Origin: Chitinophagaceae bacterium
GTDB lineage: Bacteria; Bacteroidota; Bacteroidia; Chitinophagales; Chitinophagaceae
DNA: 64,000 nucleotides
Direction: 5' to 3'
Assembly: GCA_013140985.1 (NCBI GenBank)
Contig: JABFRU010000011.1
Coordinates: 62,001-126,000, forward strand
Part shown: positions 1 through 7,557 of the stretch, piece after piece
Numbering within the stretch: position 1 is the first letter of the stretch
How the letters are laid out: each line of letters starts with the position of its first letter
The notes under the pieces: model-generated
What the model was told of the DNA's origin: nothing
Seen by the model: the letters and a program-made list of their open reading frames with translations, nothing else
The model's database searches: none
Program-made: the position numbers and the translations under genes

Positions 1-1
1 A

Positions 2-55
2 CAAGACATTATTGTTAGGGCAATTGATAAAAGCTCATTTAGGGCCACCAATTAA
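2..55 (+). CDS. Possible 3' end of an upstream gene (partial)
   Basis: An open frame enters from the left edge and ends in TAA at 53-55; the 17 visible codons read QDIIVRAIDKSSFRATN. The place is where the small (FeS/FAD) subunit of the molybdenum hydroxylase would be expected, but the residues are too few to recognise and they do not look like a typical xdhA C-terminus. It may be spurious. Confidence 0.22.
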   Translation, partial: QDIIVRAIDKSSFRATN

Positions 56-104
56 CACGAAATGACACGAAATCTTTTCGTGAAATTTTGTGTGTGTTCG
101 TGGC
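55..104. repeat. Imperfect palindrome upstream of xdhB
   Basis: The spacer holds CACGAAA and TTTCGTG arms (66-72 and 76-82) with a 3-base loop. They lie inside a longer imperfect inverted repeat built of ACACGAAA and TTCGTGG words. The composition (cacgaaa/ttcgtgg) resembles the other short palindromic elements in this window, for example those at 6182-6255 and 58411-58894. Confidence 0.5.
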
Positions 105-114
105 AAAACCAAAA

Positions 115-2385
115 ATGAAGAACATAGATTCATATACACATGTCCGCGGCGAATCGGTTTACCTTGATGATATTCCATTACAGGCAGGGACTTTATTTGC
201 CGCAGCTTTTGATTCTCCTATTGCGCATGGTAAGATAAAGTCGTTGGATACAACAGAGGCAGAAAAGTCTGAAGGAGTGGTGAGAATATTTACAGCTAAC
301 GATATTCCCGGCGAGAACCAGATCGGCGGTATCATTCCGGATGAAGAGTTGCTTGCATCAACCCATGTTCACTTTTGCGGGATGCCTATTGCATTGGTCA
401 TTGCTCATTCAGAAGAACAGGCGAGAGCGGCAGTAAAAAAGGTTACCGTTGAGATTGAGAAGTTAGAAATAATTACTGATCCAAGGTTCGCTAAAGAAAA
501 AGGAGAGCTGATCATTCCCCCAAGAACATTTCAAATTGGTGATACTTCCTCTGCATGGAAAGATTGCGAATACATATTTGAAGGAAGCACCGAAACCAAC
601 GGGCAGGAACATTTATATATCGAAACACAAGGCGCTTATGCAGTGCCGCAGGAAAATGGGGCAATAAGAATTTATTCTTCCACACAAGGACCAACAGCCG
701 TACAAAGAACAGCAGCAAGGGTATTGAATGTGGCCATGAATAAAATAGAAGTGGACACCACAAGACTGGGTGGCGGCTTTGGCGGCAAAGAAGACCAGGC
801 CACCACATGGGGTGTGCTGTGTGCACTCGCAGCCTATCATTTAAAGAAACCGGTAAAATATTGTTTGCACCGCATGGAAGATATGCGGATGACAGGCAAG
901 CGGCATCCTTATTCTTCCGATTTTAAAATTGGCCTGGATAAGAATCATAAGATCATTGCTTACGAAGCAACATTTTACCAGAATGCAGGAGCAGCAGCTG
1001 ATCTTTCTCCCGCCGTAATGGAAAGGACTTTGTTCCATTGCAACAATTCTTATTTTATTCCGAATGTAAAAGCAACGGCTTATAGTTGCAGGACACATTT
1101 GCCTCCCAATACAGCGTTCCGTGGTTTTGGTGGCCCGCAGGGAATGTTTGTGATCGAAGCAGCGATTGATAAAGCCGCGGCGGCATTGAATGTTCCGGCA
1201 TCTCTTATTCAGCAAAAGAATTTATTGAAGACCGGCGATGAATTCCCTTATGGCCAAAAAGCAGAAAGCGAAGCCAATGAATGCTGGAACAAGACCAATG
1301 AGGTTTTTAATATTCAGCAATTACAAAAAGAAGTAGCTGATTTCAATGCTACTAATAAATTATATAAAAAAGGAATGGCGATGATGCCGATCTGTTTTGG
1401 CATCTCATTTACCAAAACATTGATGAACCAGGCAAGATCATTAGTACATGTATATACCGACGGCAGTGTAGGCATCAGTACCGGCGCCGTGGAAATGGGA
1501 CAGGGGGTGAATACAAAAATGCTACAGGTAGCTGCAAAGATCTTTTCTATCAGTCCTGATAAAATAAAAGTAAATACGACCAATACGTATCGCATTGCCA
1601 ATACATCACCCACAGCGGCGAGTGCAGCTGCTGACCTGAATGGAAGAGCAACAGAAATTGCCTGTGCAGCAATATTGAAACGTTTGCAACAGGCGGCGGC
1701 TGAAGAATTAAAAATTTCTCCGGATCGCATTGAGATAAAAGATGAATGGATATATGCAAATGGAAAGAAAACGGAATGGGACTGGAAAAAATTAGTACTG
1801 GCGACCTATGTAAAGAGGATCAGCTTATCAGAACTGGCACATTATACTCCGCCCGGCATTCATTTCGATCCTTCTAAAGAAAAAGGTCATCCGTTTGCTT
1901 ATCATGTATATGGCACTTCTATTACTACTGTAACCGTTGATTGTCTCCGTGGCGTTTATGAAATTGATTCGGTGAAAGTGGTGCATGATTTCGGACAGAG
2001 CATGAATACGATGGTGGACATGGGACAATGTGAAGGAGGTATTGTGCAGGGCATTGGCTGGATGACGATGGAGGAAATTGTGTATGATAAAGAAGGTAAA
2101 CTTCGTAGTAATGCATTGAGTACTTATAAGGTCCCGGATATTTATTCTGTACCAAAAGAAATAACGATCCATCCCCTGGAAACACAAAAAGAAAATCTCG
2201 CTGTCTTTCAGAGCAAAGCTGTCGGTGAACCGCCATTGATGTATGGCATCGGCGCTTATTTTGCTTTGCGAAATGCAGTAAAAGCATTTAATCCTTCTGC
2301 TGATATTGCTTATAATGCACCGATGACACCGGAGAAAGTTTTAATGAGTTTATATACTTCCGTACATGATAATATATCCAAATAA
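115..2385 (+). CDS. xdhB: Molybdopterin-binding (large) subunit of xanthine dehydrogenase-type molybdenum hydroxylase
   Basis: This is the catalytic subunit of a molybdenum hydroxylase, oxidising purines or related heterocycles at a molybdopterin centre. The protein begins with the usual a/b-hammerhead domain (RGESVYLDDI near residue 11). It then shows GGGFGGKE (about residue 220), FRGFGGPQG (about 335, containing the substrate-binding Arg) and the catalytic Glu in AVGEPPLMYG (about 703). The length of 756 residues matches bacterial XdhB. I chose ATG 115; a TTG at 88 would only add residues from the upstream palindrome. It overlaps the next gene by 20 bases, and xdhC follows, so the three genes form an operon. 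FeS/FAD domains are absent here and are probably encoded upstream of the window. Substrate specificity cannot be read from sequence alone. Confidence 0.9.
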   Translation: MKNIDSYTHVRGESVYLDDIPLQAGTLFAAAFDSPIAHGKIKSLDTTEAEKSEGVVRIFTANDIPGENQIGGIIPDEELLASTHVHFCGMPIALVIAHSEEQARAAVKKVTVEIEKLEIITDPRFAKEKGELIIPPRTFQIGDTSSAWKDCEYIFEGSTETNGQEHLYIETQGAYAVPQENGAIRIYSSTQGPTAVQRTAARVLNVAMNKIEVDTTRLGGGFGGKEDQATTWGVLCALAAYHLKKPVKYCLHRMEDMRMTGKRHPYSSDFKIGLDKNHKIIAYEATFYQNAGAAADLSPAVMERTLFHCNNSYFIPNVKATAYSCRTHLPPNTAFRGFGGPQGMFVIEAAIDKAAAALNVPASLIQQKNLLKTGDEFPYGQKAESEANECWNKTNEVFNIQQLQKEVADFNATNKLYKKGMAMMPICFGISFTKTLMNQARSLVHVYTDGSVGISTGAVEMGQGVNTKMLQVAAKIFSISPDKIKVNTTNTYRIANTSPTAASAAADLNGRATEIACAAILKRLQQAAAEELKISPDRIEIKDEWIYANGKKTEWDWKKLVLATYVKRISLSELAHYTPPGIHFDPSKEKGHPFAYHVYGTSITTVTVDCLRGVYEIDSVKVVHDFGQSMNTMVDMGQCEGGIVQGIGWMTMEEIVYDKEGKLRSNALSTYKVPDIYSVPKEITIHPLETQKENLAVFQSKAVGEPPLMYGIGAYFALRNAVKAFNPSADIAYNAPMTPEKVLMSLYTSVHDNISK

Positions 2386-2917
2386 AATAAGCAATAAATA
2401 CGTTACAATAACCGCTATTGCAGTATTCAGTTCCTGGGTGCTGCATGAATTTTCTCATTGGGCTACAGGCACAGCCTTAGGCTATAAAATGGGCATGTCG
2501 CTTAATAAAACATTTCTTGCAAACGGCTCTTTCAACAGTTCTGCCGATTATCAACTGGTAAGCTCTGCAGGACCCGCATTTACCATATTACAGGCATTAC
2601 TTATTTTTTTGCTGATGAAAAAATACAGGAATTATTTACTGTATCCCTTTTTACTTACCTGCTTCTATATGCGGCTGTTTGCAACAGTCATCAGTTTCAG
2701 GCGCTATAATGACGAAGCAAGGATCAGCGACTTTTTTGGTATCGGGGCTTTTACACTACCTGTAATCGTTAGCGTCTTACTTTTCTTATTGGTATTTAAA
2801 ACATCAAAAGATTATGGATTCAGTCTTCGTTTTAATTTAACGACATTGGTCCTGGTAATACTTTTCAGCACTATAATAATATTGACAGATCAGTTTTTGC
2901 ATGTTCGTTTACTATAA
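2366..2917 (+). CDS. Small integral membrane protein with HExxH motif (M50-like)
   Basis: A 183-residue polytopic protein with about five hydrophobic segments. The first segment carries HEFSH (residues 27-31), an HExxH zinc-binding pattern. A later segment carries SAGPAFTILQA, reminiscent of the Gly-Pro segment of site-2-protease-like M50 peptidases. The second M50 motif (NxxPxxxxDG) is not visible, so peptidase activity is uncertain. The start overlaps the end of xdhB by 20 bases and the stop abuts the xdhC start codon, so it is translationally coupled inside a molybdenum-hydroxylase operon. Its role there is unknown. Confidence 0.7.
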   Translation: MIIYPNKISNKYVTITAIAVFSSWVLHEFSHWATGTALGYKMGMSLNKTFLANGSFNSSADYQLVSSAGPAFTILQALLIFLLMKKYRNYLLYPFLLTCFYMRLFATVISFRRYNDEARISDFFGIGAFTLPVIVSVLLFLLVFKTSKDYGFSLRFNLTTLVLVILFSTIIILTDQFLHVRLL

Positions 2918-3886
2918 ATGAAATCTCTTTTAACCTGGAAATTAATTGACAAAAGCCTGGAAAAAAAAATTCCAGTGATCCTGCTTTATGTTTTAGAAAG
3001 CAAAGGCAGCAGTCCGGGCAGACAAGGTTTCTTTATGACTGTAAACGCAAAAGGAGAGATGGAGGGTTCGATCGGTGGCGGTATTATGGAGCACAAGTTT
3101 GTGGAAATGGCCAAGGAAAGGCTCAGGGTACAAGGAGGCAAAGCACAAGAGTTAAGAAGGCAGATACATGATAAATCATCGGCAACTAATCAAAGCGGAA
3201 TGATCTGTTCGGGAGAGCAAACGATCCTGTTATATCCTGTTCAACAAAAAGATGCCGGCACAGTAAAGACCATTATTTATTCATTGGAACAAAATAAAAA
3301 TGGAACGCTGATCCTTTCTCCACCAGGACTTCAATTTGAAAATAATATCCTGCCAAAAGATTTTGAATATGATTTTCAATCGGAAGAAAATTGGTCATAT
3401 AAAGAAAGGACGGGGTATAAAAACAAACTCTTCATCATCGGCGGTGGTCATTGTGCATTGGCGTTTTCAAAACTGATGGCGGGAATGGATTTTTATATCA
3501 CCCTGTATGAAGAAAGGGAAGGGCTGAATACTGTTCTGCAAAATGAATTTGCCCAAGAGGTAAATATCGTTGATGATTATACAGCATTATCAAATCTTAT
3601 TCCTTCGGGACCCAATCAATATGTTGTGATCATGACCTTTGGTTATCGTTCGGATGATATTGCCCTGCGGGCATTGCTCAATAAGCAATTCAATTATTTT
3701 GGTGTGCTGGGAAGCAAAACAAAAATGGAAAAGCTATTTGCTGAATACCGCAACGATGGAATTACAGAAGAATTGCTGCAACGAATTCATACTCCCATCG
3801 GTCTTGCCATCAACAGCCAGACACCGGAAGAGATCGCTGTGAGTATTGCAGCGGAGATCATCAAAGTCAAGAACACGATTGACTAA
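2918..3886 (+). CDS. xdhC: XdhC/CoxF-family molybdenum hydroxylase maturation protein
   Basis: This family binds molybdenum cofactor, promotes its sulfuration and hands it to the XdhB-type subunit. The N-terminal XdhC/CoxI domain spans about residues 10-110 (ESKGSSPGRQGFFM, GSIGGGIMEHKF, then a CSGEQ Cys segment). The C-terminal Rossmann domain begins with LFIIGGGHCALAFSKL near residue 170 and ends with the family motifs MTFGYRSD, GVLGSKTKM and HTPIGL. The ATG directly follows the stop of the preceding membrane protein. Its position after xdhB matches the usual xdh operon. Confidence 0.9.
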   Translation: MKSLLTWKLIDKSLEKKIPVILLYVLESKGSSPGRQGFFMTVNAKGEMEGSIGGGIMEHKFVEMAKERLRVQGGKAQELRRQIHDKSSATNQSGMICSGEQTILLYPVQQKDAGTVKTIIYSLEQNKNGTLILSPPGLQFENNILPKDFEYDFQSEENWSYKERTGYKNKLFIIGGGHCALAFSKLMAGMDFYITLYEEREGLNTVLQNEFAQEVNIVDDYTALSNLIPSGPNQYVVIMTFGYRSDDIALRALLNKQFNYFGVLGSKTKMEKLFAEYRNDGITEELLQRIHTPIGLAINSQTPEEIAVSIAAEIIKVKNTID

Positions 3887-3901
3887 AAAAATATGCTTAG
3901 T

Positions 3902-4492
3902 ATGAAAAATCTATCTCTCATCTTTTTCTTTCTTCCTGTCCTTGCTAATGCACAGCGACAATATACTTCTGCTGAATTAAAGGACGGGAAGTTCAAAGAC
4001 GACAGCAGCTTTATTTATACGCTTCCCTTTGAAGAAAATAAAAAGATTTTCCTGGTGCAGGGTTATGAGAGTATGTTCAGCCACAAAGGATCAAAAGCAT
4101 TGGATTTTAAAGTAAAGACGGGTACCAATGTATGTGCAGCGAGGGGAGGTGTAGTGATCGCTATGAGAAAAGATTCTGACAAGAGGGGATTGAAAGAAGA
4201 GAACCTGTCAGATGGTAATTATATTTTTATAGAACATGACGATAAGTCGGTGGCCAATTACTGGCATTTTCAAAAAGATGGTGTGCTGGTCAACGTTGGT
4301 GATACGGTAACAACAGGGCAGATCATCGGGTTGAGTGGTAATACAGGTTATTCTGCTTTTCCTCATTTACATTTTGAAGTACAGGGCTATGATGCTACCG
4401 GCAATTATGTACAATTGCCAACAAGATTTTATACGCAGCGTGGCATTATTTATTTAAGGCCCGGAAAATTCTATAAGACCATTTATCATTAA
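3902..4492 (+). CDS. Secreted M23-family metallopeptidase
   Basis: A signal peptide (MKNLSLIFFFLPVLANAQ) precedes a LytM-type M23 domain. The zinc ligands are visible as the HxxxxxxD pattern HKGSKALD (about residue 61) and the HLHFEV motif (about 154), with another His in NYWHFQ. M23 enzymes usually cut peptidoglycan cross-links or act as envelope peptidases. I chose ATG 3902 over ATG 3893 because it gives a clean signal peptide. The gene starts 15 bases after xdhC and may be cotranscribed. A paralog of nearly the same length lies at 5557-6156. Confidence 0.85.
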   Translation: MKNLSLIFFFLPVLANAQRQYTSAELKDGKFKDDSSFIYTLPFEENKKIFLVQGYESMFSHKGSKALDFKVKTGTNVCAARGGVVIAMRKDSDKRGLKEENLSDGNYIFIEHDDKSVANYWHFQKDGVLVNVGDTVTTGQIIGLSGNTGYSAFPHLHFEVQGYDATGNYVQLPTRFYTQRGIIYLRPGKFYKTIYH

Positions 4493-4546
4493 TCGGTTTG
4501 TGTGACCGCATCATTTTGTTAACTTACCCGTTCTAAAATATCCACC

Positions 4547-5068
4547 ATGATCGCTGTCTATATTTTTATCGGGCTTGTTGTTATTATTTTATTGATCTCT
4601 TTCCTCATGCCTAAAACATATAATGTAGAAAGGTCCATTGTTATTAAAAGACCGGCAGAGGAAGTAAAAAGATATGTGGGTGATTTCAATTACTATGCTG
4701 CATGGAATCCGTGGCAGAAAATGGAACCTGCCTCAGTAAAGACTATTTCCGGAATGCCGCATTCACCGGGACATAAATATGAATGGAAAGGAAAAAAGAT
4801 CGGCGTCGGAAGCCTGACCATGAAAAACATGGATGACAAACATATTCATATTGATCTTGAATTTTTAAAGCCCTGGAAAGCAAAAGCCAAAGACAACTGG
4901 TTGTTTGAGTCGTGGGGCGATGGCAGTGAAACAAAAGTTACCTGGCAAAACAGCGGTGAACTTCCCTGGCCGATAGCAAGACTGATGGGACCAATGATCA
5001 GTAAAAACCTGAATCACCAGTTTGGTACTGGGCTGGAGAACCTGAAGAATATGTGTGAGGGCGGTTGA
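4547..5068 (+). CDS. SRPBCC (START/polyketide-cyclase-like) family protein with N-terminal membrane anchor
   Basis: The first 20 residues form one transmembrane helix. A START-type ligand-binding fold follows, beginning at YNVERSIVIKRPAEEVKRYV and containing the family landmark FNYYAAWNPW (around residue 50). It ends with an amphipathic C-terminal helix (GTGLENLKNM). Such proteins bind small hydrophobic ligands, but the ligand cannot be inferred here. It stands alone and converges on the cupin gene. Confidence 0.75.
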   Translation: MIAVYIFIGLVVIILLISFLMPKTYNVERSIVIKRPAEEVKRYVGDFNYYAAWNPWQKMEPASVKTISGMPHSPGHKYEWKGKKIGVGSLTMKNMDDKHIHIDLEFLKPWKAKAKDNWLFESWGDGSETKVTWQNSGELPWPIARLMGPMISKNLNHQFGTGLENLKNMCEGG

Positions 5069-5092
5069 CATGTTAACATATGAACTTTTCAA

Positions 5093-5455
5093 CTATATCT
5101 TCTGCAATTGCTCCCTTGTCAACTCACTTCCCTGAACATTACCTGTATTCAACGTTGACGCCGGTTCAAATAATAATATCTCTACCTCTTCTTTTGCCAC
5201 CGGCTTGTGTTTAATTCCTCTTGGCATAATAATGAACTCTCCTTCATTTATTGTAATGATCTTATCCCGCATATGCATATCAAAACTTCCTTTTACCACA
5301 TAGAATAATTCGTCTTCATTATCATGATGATGCCAGATGAATTCCCCTTTGAATTTTACAAGCTTTACCTGCTGGCCATTTAACTCGCCGGCAATACGGG
5401 GATTGAAATGATCGCTGAAGGCTGAGAATTTCTCAGCAAGGTTTACCTTATCCAT
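5093..5455 (-). CDS. Cupin-domain protein
   Basis: A single-domain cupin of 120 residues. The metal-binding motif 1 reads WHHHDNEDELFYVVKG (from about residue 41) and motif 2 reads GEFIIMPRGIKHKPVA (from about 71), giving the expected His/Glu ligands. Proteins of this size bind a metal and a small substrate; no specific reaction can be assigned. It converges with the SRPBCC gene across a 24-base gap. Confidence 0.8.
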   Translation of the reverse strand: MDKVNLAEKFSAFSDHFNPRIAGELNGQQVKLVKFKGEFIWHHHDNEDELFYVVKGSFDMHMRDKIITINEGEFIIMPRGIKHKPVAKEEVEILLFEPASTLNTGNVQGSELTREQLQKI

Positions 5456-5556
5456 TGAAATCCGTTTTAAGAATCATAAGATACGCTGCTTTTCTTTTGC
5501 AAAGAATTAATCATTTATAAAGATGTGAATTTTATCAATGGCTTATTTTTACAAGA

Positions 5557-6156
5557 ATGAAAAACGCCTGGATACTATTTATCATATTCATTTCTGCCTG
5601 CTCAGTTAGTAAGGATCCTATGCGTACATATATAAAGAAATTACAGAAAGGAGAGGTCAAAGAAGACACCAGCTTTGTATATATGCTGCCTTATGAACAG
5701 GGAACTTCTCCTTTTATTGTGCAGGGATATTTTGGTCCTTTCTCACACAAAAACAGGGCGGCGATCGATTTTAAAATGAAAAGAGGGACAAAGATCGTTG
5801 CTGCAAGAGATGGTGTAGTGACCAGAGTAAAAGAAGACAGTGACAGGGGTGGATGGAATAAAAAATACCGTAGCGACGGCAATAATATAGTGATAACACA
5901 TGCAGATGGTTCCCGTGCCGGTTATTGGCACTTACAACAAAATGGCGCATTGGTAAATGTGGGTGATACGGTGAAGCAGGGACAAGTGATTGCCTTGAGT
6001 GGCAAAACCGGTTATGCTGCTATCCCGCATCTTCATTTTATAGTATGGAAATCCCAGCGGGGAAGCTGGCAACAGGTGGCTACAAGGTTCAACACTTCCA
6101 AAGGCATCCGGTATCTTAAAGGCTGGAAAAAATACAAAAGGCCGGCAGAGCAATAG
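5557..6156 (+). CDS. M23-family metallopeptidase lipoprotein
   Basis: Paralog of the gene at 3902-4492. Both proteins have the arrangement xFxYxLPxE, SHKxxxAxDFK, DxxRGxxxxxxSDGN, YWHxQxxGxLVNVGDTV and PHLHF. This copy has a lipoprotein signal (IFISACS, Cys at about residue 15), so it is probably membrane-tethered rather than released. Zinc ligands are in HKNRAAID (about residue 64) and HLHF (about 158). The gene pair brackets the SRPBCC and cupin genes, which suggests a local duplication. Confidence 0.83.
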   Translation: MKNAWILFIIFISACSVSKDPMRTYIKKLQKGEVKEDTSFVYMLPYEQGTSPFIVQGYFGPFSHKNRAAIDFKMKRGTKIVAARDGVVTRVKEDSDRGGWNKKYRSDGNNIVITHADGSRAGYWHLQQNGALVNVGDTVKQGQVIALSGKTGYAAIPHLHFIVWKSQRGSWQQVATRFNTSKGIRYLKGWKKYKRPAEQ

Positions 6157-6181
6157 TGTCTTCATTTGAAAAATAAAGGCC

Positions 6182-6255
6182 TCCCACAAAGGCACAAAAA
6201 CCACAAATGGTTTGATCAATAGAAATCCTTTGTGTTCTCCGTGGGCTTTGTGGGA
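6182..6255. repeat. Imperfect palindromic element without cargo
   Basis: The arms TCCCACAAAG...CCACAAA (6182-6207) and CTTTGTG...CTTTGTGGGA (6228-6255) pair imperfectly across a 20-base loop. The arm words (CACAAAG/CTTTGTG) match those flanking the GxxExxY gene at 58411-58894, so this could be an empty version of the same kind of element. It lies between the M23 lipoprotein and pnuC. Confidence 0.55.
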
Positions 6256-6304
6256 AATTTTTTTGGAAACTAAATTGAAACTGATACACTACGGACAGAG
6301 TAGT

Positions 6305-6312
6305 TATTTTTG
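6305..6312 (+). promoter_or_regulatory. Candidate Bacteroidota -7 box upstream of pnuC
   Basis: TATTTTTG fits the Bacteroidota -7 consensus TAnnTTTG and lies 16 bases before the TTG start of pnuC. No convincing TTTG -33 element is seen at the expected spacing, so support is weak. Confidence 0.3.
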
Positions 6313-6328
6313 GTGAAAATAATATTCA

Positions 6329-6952
6329 TTGCCCGATTTCTTCAACCAGCTTGTCACCGATCTTGAACATTCTTCATGGCCTGAAAGAATAGCTGTCATT
6401 GCCGGCATTGCCAGTGTGTGGTTTAGCCGCAAGGAGAATATCCTTGTTTATCCTGTCGGTCTTATCAATACCATTATATATGTATGGCTTAGTTTTAAAG
6501 GAGATCTTCTTGGCGAAGCAGCTGTCAATTTCTATTATACAGTAATGAGTATTTACGGTTGGATATTATGGACCAAAAGAGATCAGCAGCAACATCATAT
6601 TGTGCATATTAGTTTTTCTGATAAGCGATGGTGGATATGGCAACTATTATTCTTTACCGCATTTTATATCGTTATTTTTTTTTCATTGACCTGGTTAAAA
6701 AAAGATTTTGCCCCCGGCGCTATTCCCTGGGCTGATGCTTTTGCTTCTGCCACTGCATTTACAGGTATGTGGCTTATGACAAAGAAAAAAGTAGAGAGCT
6801 GGTATTGGTGGATCGCAACAAATATTGCTTCTATCCCCTTATATTATGTAAAAGATTATGCGTTGACAAGTGTGTATTATGTTGTGTTATTAATAATGGC
6901 AGTTTTTGGTTTACAGGAATGGACGAAAAAAGCAAAAAGACGTCATGCTTAA
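6329..6952 (+). CDS. pnuC: PnuC-family nicotinamide riboside transporter
   Basis: A 207-residue membrane protein with about seven hydrophobic segments and the PnuC signatures ENILVYPVGLINTIIYVWL, FYYTVMSIYGWILW and the C-terminal SWYWWIATN...SVYYVVLLIMA. PnuC transporters facilitate nicotinamide riboside uptake, driven by its phosphorylation inside the cell. The matching kinase follows immediately: its ATG overlaps the last 8 bases. The start appears to be TTG 6329; no in-frame ATG exists before the middle of the protein. Confidence 0.88.
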   Translation: MPDFFNQLVTDLEHSSWPERIAVIAGIASVWFSRKENILVYPVGLINTIIYVWLSFKGDLLGEAAVNFYYTVMSIYGWILWTKRDQQQHHIVHISFSDKRWWIWQLLFFTAFYIVIFFSLTWLKKDFAPGAIPWADAFASATAFTGMWLMTKKKVESWYWWIATNIASIPLYYVKDYALTSVYYVVLLIMAVFGLQEWTKKAKRRHA

Positions 6953-7535
6953 AAAGATCGTCATCATAGGACCCGAAAGCACCGGCAAAAGCACTTTATG
7001 TGAACAGCTGGCTCAACACTACGATACAATCTGGTGCCCTGAATTTGCAAGAGAATATTTATTGACCAACGGAACCAACTATTCGTATGATGATCTTATA
7101 ATCATTGCTAAAGGACAGCTGGCCCTGGAAGATGAATATGCAACAATGACCGTGAATCGTCATTCGTCATTCGTCAATAGCGAGACTCCAAAAAATTCAC
7201 GATTGGCGATTGACGATTCACGACCCCTCTTTATCGACACCGATATGTATGTAATGAAAGTGTGGTGTGAATTTGTTTTTGGAAAATGCCACCGTTTTGT
7301 TTTGGATAAAATTATAGAAAGAAAATACGACCTCTACCTGTTATGCAATACCGATCTGCCCTGGACAAAAGATGAGTTGCGGGAATATCCAGACATTGAA
7401 TCAAGAGATAGGTTATTTAATATGTACAAAGACATTATGATGAACCAGGCAGTTCCCTGGGTGGAAATAAGTGGTAACAACAATGAAAGATTACAAAAAG
7501 CAATTGACACTATTGATTCATTACCGAAAAACTAA
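6945..7535 (+). CDS. NadR-like AAA ATPase / nicotinamide riboside kinase
   Basis: A P-loop kinase domain of the type found at the C-terminus of NadR. Walker A is GPESTGKSTLCEQL (residues 8-21), followed by WCPEFAREYL, FIDTDMYVMKVWCEFVFG, YDLYLLCNTDLPW and DELREYPDIESR. It probably phosphorylates nicotinamide riboside brought in by PnuC. The NadR adenylyltransferase and repressor domains are absent. ATG 6945 overlaps the end of pnuC by 8 bases. Between LALEDEYA and PLFIDTD lies an atypical segment (about residues 70-93) encoded by a palindromic DNA element at 7152-7221. It appears to be an in-frame insertion between two conserved segments. Confidence 0.87.
   Translation: MLKKIVIIGPESTGKSTLCEQLAQHYDTIWCPEFAREYLLTNGTNYSYDDLIIIAKGQLALEDEYATMTVNRHSSFVNSETPKNSRLAIDDSRPLFIDTDMYVMKVWCEFVFGKCHRFVLDKIIERKYDLYLLCNTDLPWTKDELREYPDIESRDRLFNMYKDIMMNQAVPWVEISGNNNERLQKAIDTIDSLPKN
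7152..7221. repeat. Palindromic element inserted in frame within the NadR-like kinase gene
   Basis: The left arm at 7152-7178 starts GTGAATCGTCATTCGTC. The right arm at 7195-7221 ends GATTGACGATTCAC. They match as reverse complements at 23 of 27 positions around a 16-base loop. The reading frame passes through and encodes a low-complexity stretch (NRHSSFVNSETPKNSRLAIDD) where NadR-type kinases go directly from the DEYA helix to the FIDTD strand. That the segment is extra relative to relatives is from my knowledge of the family, not from an alignment. Confidence 0.65.
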
Positions 7536-7557
7536 TTGTCATTATTTTCGCTGATAC

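Noticed and set aside
88-114. TTG start for xdhB at 88
   Set aside because: It would translate part of the upstream palindrome; ATG 115 gives the normal N-terminus of the family.
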